This document shows, piece after piece, positions 8,485 to 16,832 of a stretch of 64,000 bases of DNA (position 1 is the stretch's first letter; the number at the start of each line of letters is the position of its first letter). The stretch is taken from the NCBI RefSeq assembly GCF_030506285.1, contig NZ_CP119422.1:2170001-2234000 (forward strand), read 5' to 3'. A model generated the notes under the pieces. The model was not told the DNA's origin and ran no database searches. It saw nothing but the letters and a program-made list of their open reading frames with translations. The position numbers and the translations under genes were made by a program. Origin of the DNA: Catalinimonas niigatensis (GTDB taxonomy: Bacteria > Bacteroidota > Bacteroidia > Cytophagales > Cyclobacteriaceae).

Positions 8485-9822
8485 TTACCTCACCACATCA
8501 TCCACATCTTTTACAAAAATGACCATCAATCCGGCTACTATCATGGCTGCTCCACCCAGCATCAATACATAAATCCCTTGGTTTTCAAAGAAGGTACGGG
8601 ATATGAAGCCTAATGTACTGGATGCGATAATTTGAGGAATGACAATAAAGAAATTAAAAATCCCCATATAAATTCCCATTTTGGAAGCGGGTAAAGAGCC
8701 TGCTAAAATCGCATAGGGCATCGTTAGTATACTGGCCCAGGCCAATCCTACACCCAGCATAGATACAAGCAAAATGATAGGATCACTGATAAAGAAAATA
8801 GAAATCAGGCTCAAGCCTCCAACAATTAGAGAGAGCATATGCACTTTTTTGCGGCCCATACTAAGTGCCAACTTTGGCAGTAGAAAAGCAAGCACTGCTG
8901 AAAAACCATTATATACCGCAAAACACACACCTACCCAATTGGCGCCTTCATTATAAAGTGCTGATGTGGGATCAGTGGTACCATATACGTGCTCGGTCAC
9001 TGCTGCTGTGGTATAGAGCCACATACAAAAAAGAGCAAACCAGGTAAAAAACTGTACTGCTGCCAGTTGTACCATAGTTTTAGGCATCCTAAAAAAGTCT
9101 ATAAAGATCTGGCTTATTCCGTGGTCATGTTCCTCCGTAGCCTCTTCTCCATTATAGCGATTAAACTCCTTGGGTGGGTATTCTTTCGTCTTGACTACCG
9201 ACCAGATAACAGCACTGAAAAAAGCAAAAGCTCCCAGATAGAATGAAATTTTTACCGAATCAGGAATCTGGCCAGCAGATGCGGTATTGCTCACATCAAG
9301 CCACTCCGTAAGCATATAAGGTAAGGCAGAAGCTACCACTGCTCCTACTCCGATAAAGAAGGTCTGTACCGCAAATCCCGAGGTCCTTTGGATGGAGGGT
9401 AACATATCAGCAACCAGAGCACGAAACGGCTCCATAGAAATGTTGATGGAAGCATCCATGATCCACAACATACCAGCAGCTACCCAAAGCACCGGGGAAT
9501 TGGGCATAAAAACCAAAGCAATACTGGCCAGGACAGCGCCAATTAAAAAATAGGGCCTCCGCCTTCCTAAACGAGGATGCCAGGTACGGTCGCTAAAATA
9601 ACCGATGATAGGTTGCACCAGCAGACCAGTGGTAGGTGCTGCCAACCATAAGATTGGAATTTCATCCTTGCTGGCTCCCAGGGTTTCAAAGATACGGCTG
9701 GTGTTGGCATTTTGCAGGGCAAAACCAAACTGTATACCCAAGAAGCCAAAGTTCATATTCCAAATCTGCCAGAAGCTAAGACGGGGCTTCTCCATGGTTG
9801 CTTTTTGTAAGGTTGGCTCCAT
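8485..9822 (-). CDS. MFS sugar transporter, SLC45/GPH-like
   Basis: 445 residues with about twelve hydrophobic segments. After a short cytosolic N-terminus it has a GFLGIQFGFALQNANTSRIF helix and the loop GYFSDRTWHPRLGRRRPYFL (about 75-94), a diagnostic cytoplasmic loop of the SLC45/sucrose-maltose symporter group. A second MGRKK loop follows the sixth or seventh helix. In Bacteroidota, relatives are usually proton-coupled maltose or oligosaccharide importers; the substrate here is not determined by the sequence. It stands alone, convergent with the ABC-F gene, with no glycosidase beside it. Confidence 0.85.
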   Translation of the reverse strand: MEPTLQKATMEKPRLSFWQIWNMNFGFLGIQFGFALQNANTSRIFETLGASKDEIPILWLAAPTTGLLVQPIIGYFSDRTWHPRLGRRRPYFLIGAVLASIALVFMPNSPVLWVAAGMLWIMDASINISMEPFRALVADMLPSIQRTSGFAVQTFFIGVGAVVASALPYMLTEWLDVSNTASAGQIPDSVKISFYLGAFAFFSAVIWSVVKTKEYPPKEFNRYNGEEATEEHDHGISQIFIDFFRMPKTMVQLAAVQFFTWFALFCMWLYTTAAVTEHVYGTTDPTSALYNEGANWVGVCFAVYNGFSAVLAFLLPKLALSMGRKKVHMLSLIVGGLSLISIFFISDPIILLVSMLGVGLAWASILTMPYAILAGSLPASKMGIYMGIFNFFIVIPQIIASSTLGFISRTFFENQGIYVLMLGGAAMIVAGLMVIFVKDVDDVVR

Positions 9823-10467
9823 TACTTTAAATTATACATCTTCAATTTCTTATAAGAAAGGCTTCATTATACAACCTCAATGCTCTCATGGATAACTCAC
9901 CAGAATCCTTTATGAAAATTTTTCAAGAACAGAAAATTCCTTTTGTTTAATAATCACGAAAAATTACCTGTTAAAAGATATACAAAATTGAGATATCTTT
10001 ATAATAGAGCTAAAATTTAACAAATAAATAAAATAAAGGGAGTTTTGAGGGTGATTTATCTTTTACGTTCATAGTAAAGGAACATTACTTTAGTTTGTTA
10101 TAAGCTCTTTGTTAGTCCATTCTCAGCAACCTTTACTTACTCTACGTGAGCGAAAATATTTTATGCAGAATAATATTATTGCTATAGACAAAATGATCTG
10201 GAACAAAGCAAACCAGAAATAATTCAGTAAAACATGAGATATACAAAAAGTGCCATAGAGTCAAATACCAGAATCAACATCACAAACAGACTCAAAAAGT
10301 CTTTCATAACCAAAAAATTTGTGATCATATTCAAATTTGGAAAACAGCCCCCTCTCTAGATTGTTAGCATACATAATACTGGATGAATTAACTTTCTCAT
10401 CTTGATATGCATTTTAGTATTTTATCTGTCAAGCTCATATTTTTATTTATACACTATTTTCTAAAGC
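9823..10467. other. 645-bp region between transporter and SDR genes, with a possible broken small membrane ORF
   Basis: This is the divergent upstream region of the MFS transporter (-) and the SDR dehydrogenase (+), so it should hold both promoters, but I see no TAnnTTTG box in good position. On the minus strand ATG 10307 opens a 27-codon hydrophobic frame that stops at 10224. A second frame continues immediately with another hydrophobic helix and a basic tail and stops at 10123. Together they would resemble a two-helix small membrane protein interrupted by a frameshift. It could equally be chance in AT-rich DNA. Confidence 0.4.
10224..10307 (-). pseudogene. Possible small membrane protein, frameshifted (N-terminal half)
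   Basis: The 27-residue frame starts MKDFLSLFVMLILVF and is almost entirely hydrophobic. The stop at 10224 is followed in another frame by NYFWFALFQIILSIAIILF and a basic end (KYFRSRR), stopping at 10123. A transmembrane helix plus helix plus positive tail is a plausible small-protein topology, but there is no homologue I recognise and no promoter. Treat as tentative. Confidence 0.22.
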
Positions 10468-11268
10468 ATGCAAAGACTTAAAGGACAAGCTGCACTTATT
10501 ACCGGAGCCAGTTCTGGCATAGGTCAGGGCATCGCCATTGCTATGGCGAGAGAAGGCGCCCTTGTTGGAATTAATTATTCCAGTAGTGAAGATGGTGCCA
10601 GAACCACTTTGAAAGAGGTCAAGGCAGCAGGCAGTGAAGGGCTGATCATACAAGCGGATGTTAGTGATCCTGACAGCGTAGAAAATATGTTTGCGCAGTT
10701 TTTTGATCGTTTTGGAACGATAGACATTCTGGTCAGTAATTCCGGTATACAGAAAGATGCGCCTTTTTTGGAAATGAGTTTTGACGATTGGCAAAAAGTG
10801 CTTGCCATCAACCTGAGCGGGCAGTTTCTCTGTGCTCAGCATGCCGCCAGAGAGTTTATTCGTCGGGGCGTTATTAAAGAAAAGTCCAAAGCAGCAGGTA
10901 AAATTATTTGTATGAGCTCTGTCCATGATATCATTCCCTGGGCAGGCCATATCAATTATGCTACTGCCAAAGGCGGTGTGATGATGTTTATGAAAACGCT
11001 GGCACAAGAACTGGCCCATCATAAAATCAGGGTAAACTCCCTGAGTCCAGGTGCTATTAAAACTCCTATCAACGAAGAAGTGTGGAAAGATGAAGCGCAA
11101 CGGAAAGAATTGCTTAAACTGATTCCTTACCAACGTATAGGGGGACCTGAAGACATTGGAGATGCAGCGGTTTGGCTGGCCTCCGATGAATCTGACTATG
11201 TCAATGGCCATACTCTCTATGTAGATGGTGGCATGACATTGTACCCAGGCTTTATTGGCAACGGCTGA
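10468..11268 (+). CDS. Short-chain dehydrogenase/reductase (glucose 1-dehydrogenase-like)
   Basis: 266 residues, classical SDR length. The Rossmann motif TGASSGIG is at 12-19. The catalytic tetrad is N115 (INLSG), S151 (CMSSVH), Y164 and K168 (YATAK), all present. The usual NNAG is replaced by SNSG at 90-93. The C-terminal YVNGHTLYVDGGM segment is typical. Overall it resembles bacterial glucose 1-dehydrogenases of the SDR family, which oxidise glucose to gluconolactone with NAD(P)+, but substrate cannot be assigned from sequence alone. It is a single-gene unit, convergent with the next gene. Confidence 0.88.
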   Translation: MQRLKGQAALITGASSGIGQGIAIAMAREGALVGINYSSSEDGARTTLKEVKAAGSEGLIIQADVSDPDSVENMFAQFFDRFGTIDILVSNSGIQKDAPFLEMSFDDWQKVLAINLSGQFLCAQHAAREFIRRGVIKEKSKAAGKIICMSSVHDIIPWAGHINYATAKGGVMMFMKTLAQELAHHKIRVNSLSPGAIKTPINEEVWKDEAQRKELLKLIPYQRIGGPEDIGDAAVWLASDESDYVNGHTLYVDGGMTLYPGFIGNG

Positions 11269-11339
11269 TATCTTAAATGAAAGTTGTTTTTTTAAACCCG
11301 ATTTTGAATAATTAGAAAAGTCGTGCTACATAATTCAGC

Positions 11340-12908
11340 TTATCCTCTGACGTTTTCTATACTTAGAGCACATTGCTCGGCACATTTTTCACCGTCAATC
11401 GCTGCTGAAATGATCCCTCCGGCAAATCCTGCACCCTCACCACAGGGGTACAGGCCTTTGATTTCAACGTGCTCCAGCGTATAATGATCCCTAGGGATTC
11501 TCACTGGCGAAGAAGTTCTGGATTCTGGCGCATGAACGACTGCTTCATTGCTGAGATAACCTTGCATGGCTTTTCCAAACTGCCGGAAGCCTTCTTGCAG
11601 CGTTTGATAGATAAAAGGTGGCAAAACTTCTCCTATCTCTACTGAAGTGGTCCCCGGAATGTACGAAGTCAATGGAATGTCCTGAGACAATTTGCCGTTG
11701 GTAAAATCAAGCAAACGCTGGGCAGGCACTTTTTGGGTTTTGCCTGCCAATGCCCATGCCTGCTGTTCAATACTTTTCTGAAACTCCATTCCCGCCAAAG
11801 GTCCTGATGCTTTATGCGCTAAAAAATCTTCTGTCTTCAGTTCTACCACAATACCTGAGTTTGAGGTAGGTTGATTTCGCTTGGATGGTGACCAGCCGTT
11901 GGTCACTACCTCATCCTGAGCGGTGGCACAGGGAGCAATAATGCCTCCCGGGCACATGCAAAAGGAATACACGCCTCTACCCTTCACCTGCCTCACGATA
12001 TTATAAGGCGCAGGAGGAAGATACGCGCCTCTGGATTCACATTTGTACTGGATCTGATCAATCAGTGCCTGTGCGTGTTCTACTCTTACGCCCAGTGCAA
12101 AAGGTTTGGCTTCAATCTTAATTCCTTTGTGATATAGTAATTCAAAAATATCACGTGCAGAATGTCCGGTTGCCAGAACTAATTTAGAAGATTCTATGAT
12201 GTCTCCGTTTTGCGTTTTTACCCCTGTTACTGCTTTATTTTTGATGATGATATCCACAACCCTGCTATTAAAAAATACTTCTCCACCCTGACGGATGATG
12301 GTCTCACGGATGGCAGTTACGATATCCGGTAATTTATTAGTACCAATATGAGGATGGGCATCTACCATAATATCCTTGTGTGCACCATGGGCTACCAGCA
12401 AGCTTAATATACGCTGTACATCTCCTCTTTTTTTGGAGCGTGTATAGAGCTTCCCATCAGAATAAGTACCTGCGCCTCCTTCTCCAAAACAGTAGTTGGA
12501 ATCTTCATTTACAATGTGCAAACGGGTAATCGCAGCTAGGTCCCTTCTCCGGCTTTTTACATCTTTTCCTCTCTCCAATACAATAGGTTTGAGCCCCTTT
12601 TCTATCAGCCTCAATGCAGCAAATAAGCCTGCCGGGCCTGCACCAATGACAATGACTTCCTGCGCCCGGAATACATCAGGGTAGTCTGGTAATTCTACCA
12701 ATACTTCCTCAAAATCCTCCTTTACAAAGACATTCGCTTTTAAATTGACCTTGATGGCACGCTGGCGGGCATCAATAGAACGCTTGAGAATCTCCACATG
12801 CCGAATCTCCTGGCTAGGAATAGCTAATTTATCAGAAACAGCTTTCTTGAGGGCTTCATCGTTTCCGGCAATCTCAGGAGCGACTTGCAATTGAATTTCC
12901 TCTTGCAT
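11340..12908 (-). CDS. FAD-dependent oxidoreductase, COG2509-type
   Basis: 522 residues. An N-terminal domain of about 80 residues precedes the FAD-binding dinucleotide fold, with VIGAGPAGLFAALRL at 87-101 and LERG at 111-114. Further family marks are the Gly-rich FGEGGAGTYSDGKLYTR segment in the first third, ATGHSARDIF in the middle and a C-terminal CGEGAGFAGGI flavin motif. This is the conserved but biochemically uncharacterised COG2509 flavoprotein group. Start ATG 12908 preserves the full N-terminal domain. No neighbour suggests a pathway. Confidence 0.85.
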   Translation of the reverse strand: MQEEIQLQVAPEIAGNDEALKKAVSDKLAIPSQEIRHVEILKRSIDARQRAIKVNLKANVFVKEDFEEVLVELPDYPDVFRAQEVIVIGAGPAGLFAALRLIEKGLKPIVLERGKDVKSRRRDLAAITRLHIVNEDSNYCFGEGGAGTYSDGKLYTRSKKRGDVQRILSLLVAHGAHKDIMVDAHPHIGTNKLPDIVTAIRETIIRQGGEVFFNSRVVDIIIKNKAVTGVKTQNGDIIESSKLVLATGHSARDIFELLYHKGIKIEAKPFALGVRVEHAQALIDQIQYKCESRGAYLPPAPYNIVRQVKGRGVYSFCMCPGGIIAPCATAQDEVVTNGWSPSKRNQPTSNSGIVVELKTEDFLAHKASGPLAGMEFQKSIEQQAWALAGKTQKVPAQRLLDFTNGKLSQDIPLTSYIPGTTSVEIGEVLPPFIYQTLQEGFRQFGKAMQGYLSNEAVVHAPESRTSSPVRIPRDHYTLEHVEIKGLYPCGEGAGFAGGIISAAIDGEKCAEQCALSIENVRG

Positions 12909-13309
12909 TGTATCTATTCATCAGATAAGGTAAAAAGACTTACACAACCTACACAATTCTATTTAAGTCGGCTAAGTTCGTGATTTTAGAGGATTTTCTA
13001 AATCATACCTCTTAATGGCAGCAAAAAACCGACATCTACTATAGTTGAAGCAGCATAACTCAGAGGTTGCTAAAATTAGGGTATTTGTGTAGTATACTAT
13101 TGTTTTAATCTAAACTTACTTTCACTCAAAAAAACATGGTATCACATATAGTATCTTTTCAAAGCTATGAAATGTAGCTTGTATGATTTATACATCTACT
13201 TACTCCGGCAAAGCATGTCAGCCCTTTCCATAACATTAAGATGCTGTATAAATGAAAAACTACAAGATTAGCAATCAAAACTTCAAAATGCTCAAAATAA
13301 CACACACTC
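12909..13309. other. 401-bp divergent promoter region with a near-palindrome
   Basis: The region separates the minus-strand flavoprotein from the plus-strand Ldh2 gene and should hold both promoters. I see no clean TAnnTTTG box. The sequence from 12982 to 13004 is a near-palindrome, GATTTTAGA against TCTAAATC with a 6-nt spacer, which could be an operator. Nothing else is recognisable. Confidence 0.4.
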
Positions 13310-14416
13310 ATGCCTGATATAGAATGCTATACTTTTAAGTCTGAATATCTCCAACACTTCATAGAGGAAGTATTCAAACACTATGGAGTACCGGAAGCAG
13401 ATGCACAACTTGCTTCTGATGTACTGATCACCAGTGATCTGCGGGGTATTGATTCCCATGGTGTGGCCCGCCTGCATACTTATTTCGGTTTGCTTAAAGC
13501 TGGCCGTATCAATCCAAAACCTAAAATCAAAATCTTAAGAGAGAAAGCCAGCGTAGCTACCGTTGACGGAGACAATGGTTTAGGCTTGGTGATTGGCCCC
13601 AAGGCCAATGCAATTGCGATGGAAAAAGCAGAAAAAGTAGGTTCAGGTTGGGTAAGTGTCTGCCATACCAATCACTTTGGCATAGCTGGTTATTATCCTT
13701 TACAGGCATTAAAAAGAGACCTCATTGGCTGGGCAATGACCAACACTACCAAAATCGTAGCCCCTTTATGGGGTATGGAACGTATGTTGGGTACCAATCC
13801 TATCGCCATCGCCTTTCCGGGGCTGAAAGAGCCCCCTATCGTCATTGATCTGGCTACCAGTGTGGCTGCTTTCGGAAAAGTTGAAATAGCCAAACGCGAG
13901 CAGAAAACCATGCCCAGGGGCTGGTGTATCAATGATCGGGGGTTGGAGACTATCTATGCTGATGAGATGATAGAAGGTGGTGCTTTACTTCCGTTAGGAA
14001 CAGATCGTGAGCGAGGCGGACACAAAGGCTACGCCCTTTCTGCCATGGTAGACATACTGAGCGCTGTACTCAGTGGTGCTAACTGGGGGCCTTTTGCACC
14101 TCCCTTTACACTACAGCAGAGTATGCCGGAAAGGAGTGTAGGCAAAGGTATAGGCCATTTTTTTGGGGCAATGCAGATTGACGGATTCATAGAAGTGGAT
14201 GAATTCAAAAGGCAGATTGACGACTGGATACAGACATTTCGGCAAACAAAAGCTGCTCCCGGAACTTCAGGCACAATAATTCCCGGTGATCCGGAAAGAA
14301 AAGCAGAACAGATCAGAGGCGAGCAAGGAATACCTTTACTACAGCCGGTAATTATTGATCTGCTGGATATTTCCCGGCAAAGTGGCATTCCCTTTAAGCT
14401 TAACAAAGCCAATTAG
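13310..14416 (+). CDS. Ldh2/malate-lactate dehydrogenase family oxidoreductase (paralogue 1)
   Basis: 368 residues, the usual size for the NAD(P)-dependent Ldh2 fold, which is unrelated to classical LDH/MDH. Family motifs are DLRGIDSHGVARL (43-55, with the conserved His50) and TNHFGIAGYY (120-129, with N121/H122). RMLGTNPIA and PGDPER towards the C-terminus also fit. Members oxidise malate, L-lactate, ureidoglycolate, sulfolactate or related 2-hydroxyacids; which of these applies here cannot be said. A clear paralogue lies at 35204-36283. The gene appears monocistronic. Confidence 0.9.
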   Translation: MPDIECYTFKSEYLQHFIEEVFKHYGVPEADAQLASDVLITSDLRGIDSHGVARLHTYFGLLKAGRINPKPKIKILREKASVATVDGDNGLGLVIGPKANAIAMEKAEKVGSGWVSVCHTNHFGIAGYYPLQALKRDLIGWAMTNTTKIVAPLWGMERMLGTNPIAIAFPGLKEPPIVIDLATSVAAFGKVEIAKREQKTMPRGWCINDRGLETIYADEMIEGGALLPLGTDRERGGHKGYALSAMVDILSAVLSGANWGPFAPPFTLQQSMPERSVGKGIGHFFGAMQIDGFIEVDEFKRQIDDWIQTFRQTKAAPGTSGTIIPGDPERKAEQIRGEQGIPLLQPVIIDLLDISRQSGIPFKLNKAN

Positions 14417-14550
14417 TACTCACTACTCAAAAATATCAATTAACCATACCCATTTGTATAAAGATGCGTAATGTATAAAGAGGGCAAACTTATTTTTTGA
14501 AATTATTTTTGAGCATATCCTCTATCAAGATTTTTTAAACTCAATTCTTT

Positions 14551-15183
14551 ATGTCAGATATTAACAATAACAATCAAAGAAAGAAAAGCAGATCAAGATG
14601 GCTCATCCCGGCAGTAATCGCAATAATTATTGGCTTCGTCATTGTACAATTAGTATTGCTGGATGAAACTCGTGACCAACAAGTGACTGATGAAGTTGAG
14701 GAGCTTACAGAGACATCTGGTGAAAAGGAAATTAGCCCAACGAATATTCCCCTTCGCTCAATTGATGAGTACGTTGTATTTGTGAGTGAGAATAATCCTG
14801 ATGATAACAGTATTTTTGTAAGCGAATATATTGCCAGTGCTCTAAATTATCTCACTGAGGCTTTAGAAGAACTTTCCGAACAGCAAGAGATACGATTAAA
14901 TGCAGCTACCCTTACACAATTAAAGGAGCAATCTGATAGAATTTCTGATTCTGAAGCTCAGGAAAAAGCTGTGCATGTTAAAAATTCTTTCATTATGATT
15001 TCTGAAACGATGGAATCTTTAGATTTAGAAGGTTCTGAAAAGCTACAAACTGAAATCAGAACGCTACAGAAGATGATCAGTGCTATTGATATTGAAAGTA
15101 ATATAGAAGAACAAGATAAAGCAGTGAGTCAGTTTTTAGAACAGACTGGAATAGTACTGGAATTGATTGAAAACGAAGTGTAA
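14551..15183 (+). CDS. Unrecognised single-pass membrane protein
   Basis: 210 residues. The N-terminus is polar and basic (NNNNQRKKSRSR at 5-16), followed by one strong hydrophobic helix (about 17-37) and then an acidic, mostly helical exterior of about 170 residues (pattern VTDEVEELTE, EALEELSEQQE, Gln/Glu/Ser-rich). Topology should be N-in with the helical domain in the periplasm. No family is recognised. It stands between Ldh2 and the operon on the other strand and has no partner. Codon composition looks like its neighbours. Confidence 0.65.
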   Translation: MSDINNNNQRKKSRSRWLIPAVIAIIIGFVIVQLVLLDETRDQQVTDEVEELTETSGEKEISPTNIPLRSIDEYVVFVSENNPDDNSIFVSEYIASALNYLTEALEELSEQQEIRLNAATLTQLKEQSDRISDSEAQEKAVHVKNSFIMISETMESLDLEGSEKLQTEIRTLQKMISAIDIESNIEEQDKAVSQFLEQTGIVLELIENEV

Positions 15184-15658
15184 AGGCCTTTTAACAATTT
15201 AATATCTGCTTCATCTGCGCTGACCTTCCCATAAGTTTCAAGATACATTAATTCCGGTAAGAAAAGTGATTTAACAGAAGGGAAAACCATGCTCTAATTG
15301 GGCCTATTTTTTCTCCGCACACAGGTCAACTTGAAGGCAAAAAAAAAGCTTCAGACCCTAGGCTTAGGAGACAGAAGCTTCATTAAGAGTAATAGATTGT
15401 TGTAATAGAGCGAAAAATGTGAGTAAGAATTAGATAATCAGTAAATGATGTTAATTCTTACTACCAATGTATAAAAAATTACCTTAATACGACAATTTAT
15501 TTTGAAAATCTTTCAAATTTTCTGATTTTAATTAAAAAGTGAAGAAAAATAACAAATAAATCATACCTATAATTTTCTTCTCAATAAAAGTGACTAACTT
15601 TTGTTGAGATTGATTAAACGTTTTTTCAGATGATTTTCTTCTCCAACTAACCATTTTG
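15184..15658. other. 475-bp convergent intergenic region with terminator and inverted repeat
   Basis: The gap lies between convergent genes. A minus-strand terminator is at 15339-15380. A separate perfect 10-bp inverted repeat is at 15423-15461 (GTAAGAATTA and TAATTCTTAC around a 19-nt loop). The roughly 190 bp nearest the di-heme gene are plain AT-rich sequence with no coding frame. Confidence 0.6.
15339..15380 (-). terminator. Rho-independent terminator candidate of the di-heme/MbnP operon
   Basis: Read on the minus strand, AAGCTTC and GAAGCTT (15374-15380 and 15346-15352) pair with an inner CCTA/TAGG (15357-15368). A run of nine T follows. It sits about 280 bp beyond the last gene of the operon, leaving a long 3' untranslated stretch. 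Confidence 0.6.
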
Positions 15659-16720
15659 TTATGGATGAACTAATGAAAAATCCTGATCACTAAGCGTATG
15701 CAAAAAAGCAATGATGGCTTCTTTTTCACCTTCCTGCATTGGAATTCCCACTTGTCCATTGCTGTTTTGTAAAGCAGTATCCAGATAAGGTGAAGCAAGC
15801 ATATTTTGATTGTAATGGTCTAGTACTTCCTTTAGAGATTGGAACCTTCCGTCGTGCATATAGGGAGCAGTCAGAGCTACATTGCGTAATGTAGGTGTTT
15901 TGTAAGCACCAATCTGCGTGGAATCAAAGCTTATGCGGAATCTACCCATTGATACCCTTTCCTCCTCTTCAGAGAATATTGTATCCAATCCATTATTATG
16001 GTAAGAGAAATCAGTGAAGAAATCTTTTTTCCCACTTTCAAAAGCATGACAGCTAGCACATTTTTCTTTGAACAAATTTAAGCCTTCTCGTTCTATGGCA
16101 CTCAAACTTCCTCCTTCTTCACTCCTCACAAATCGGTCGTAACGGCTATCAGCACTAATCAAAGTGCGCATATATTGCGCCAATGCTCTGGCTACCAAAG
16201 CGGATTGAATACTATCCGTACCATATGCTTTTCTGAACAAGTGAGGATAATCCGGCATTTGTTGCAGTTCCTGCAGCAATTGCTCAAGATCCTCTCCCAT
16301 TTCATCAGGATGGGTTAATGGGCCGAATACCATAGATTCCAGATTGTTTGCCCCTCCATCCCAGAACAAGCCCTCACTCCATCCAACATTTGTCAGATGA
16401 GGCACATGCCTGACGAATGTTTTTTTGCTTAATCCCGCATTGCTCAATGTTTTTCCATCAGAAAAAGAAAGCGCAGCAACATGGCAAGTAGCACAGGAAA
16501 TCTGATTATTTGCGGATAGTAGAGGGTCATAAAAAAGCTTTTTGCCCAAGACTACACCTTCTTCCGTCATAGGATTGTGTCTGGGAATAGGCATGGCTTT
16601 TTGAAGATTGGCCGGAATGCTAAGGGTATAGGGAGTAGGCTCAAGTACTTCTTGTTTTTTTCCACAAGCTACCCCAAGCCACACAAGAAAAAAGAAATAG
16701 CTGTAGCTACGGGTTTTCAT
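15659..16720 (-). CDS. Di-heme cytochrome c peroxidase/MauG-family lipoprotein (operon copy 2)
   Basis: 353 residues. The N-terminal hydrophobic signal ends in lipobox LGVAC with Cys19 as lipidation site. Two c-type haem motifs are visible, C76-ATCH80 and C221-ASCH225, and the C-terminal APYMHDGRF segment (286-294) supplies the usual axial region. Members reduce peroxide or, like MauG and MbnH, oxidise tryptophan residues in a partner protein through a bis-Fe(IV) state. It is the last gene of the operon, starting only 25 bp after the restored end of the DUF3050 frame. It is a paralogue of 18263-19405, but the second haem motif differs (CASCH versus CGDCH). Confidence 0.9.
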   Translation of the reverse strand: MKTRSYSYFFFLVWLGVACGKKQEVLEPTPYTLSIPANLQKAMPIPRHNPMTEEGVVLGKKLFYDPLLSANNQISCATCHVAALSFSDGKTLSNAGLSKKTFVRHVPHLTNVGWSEGLFWDGGANNLESMVFGPLTHPDEMGEDLEQLLQELQQMPDYPHLFRKAYGTDSIQSALVARALAQYMRTLISADSRYDRFVRSEEGGSLSAIEREGLNLFKEKCASCHAFESGKKDFFTDFSYHNNGLDTIFSEEEERVSMGRFRISFDSTQIGAYKTPTLRNVALTAPYMHDGRFQSLKEVLDHYNQNMLASPYLDTALQNSNGQVGIPMQEGEKEAIIAFLHTLSDQDFSLVHP

Positions 16721-16745
16721 TTCTACAATACTTGGTCAGAATAAT

Positions 16746-16832
16746 TTAATGAAGCATGTTGGCGATGCCATCCCACAGCGTAATCCTCGCCTTGAGTGCT
16801 TTTTGTGCTATTTTATAGCTACTGATTCCATT
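16746..16832 (-). pseudogene. Out-of-frame C-terminal tail of the DUF3050 gene
   Basis: Immediately after the TAG that ends the DUF3050 frame, the +1 frame reads AQKALKARITLWDGIANMLH and then stops at 16746. As I recall the DUF3050 family, its C-terminus carries a conserved AL-aR-LWDGI pattern, so this is probably the displaced end of the same protein. Twenty-eight bases separate the Trp codon at 16828-16830 from this segment, which is one more than a multiple of three. A single-base insertion, real or a sequencing error near AAAAA 16831-16835, explains it. Confidence 0.7.

Noticed and set aside
9888-9950. 20-codon plus-strand frame starting MDNSPESFMK
   Set aside because: Too short, no promoter, no hydrophobic or lipobox feature; expected by chance in AT-rich intergenic DNA.
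10447-11211. 254-codon open frame on the minus strand opposite the SDR gene
   Set aside because: It lies almost wholly inside a gene with full catalytic motifs, has no recognisable family and reads as Cys/Phe/His-rich noise.
14029-14412. 127-codon minus-strand frame opposite the Ldh2 gene
   Set aside because: Antisense shadow of a clearly conserved enzyme, no domain or start context.
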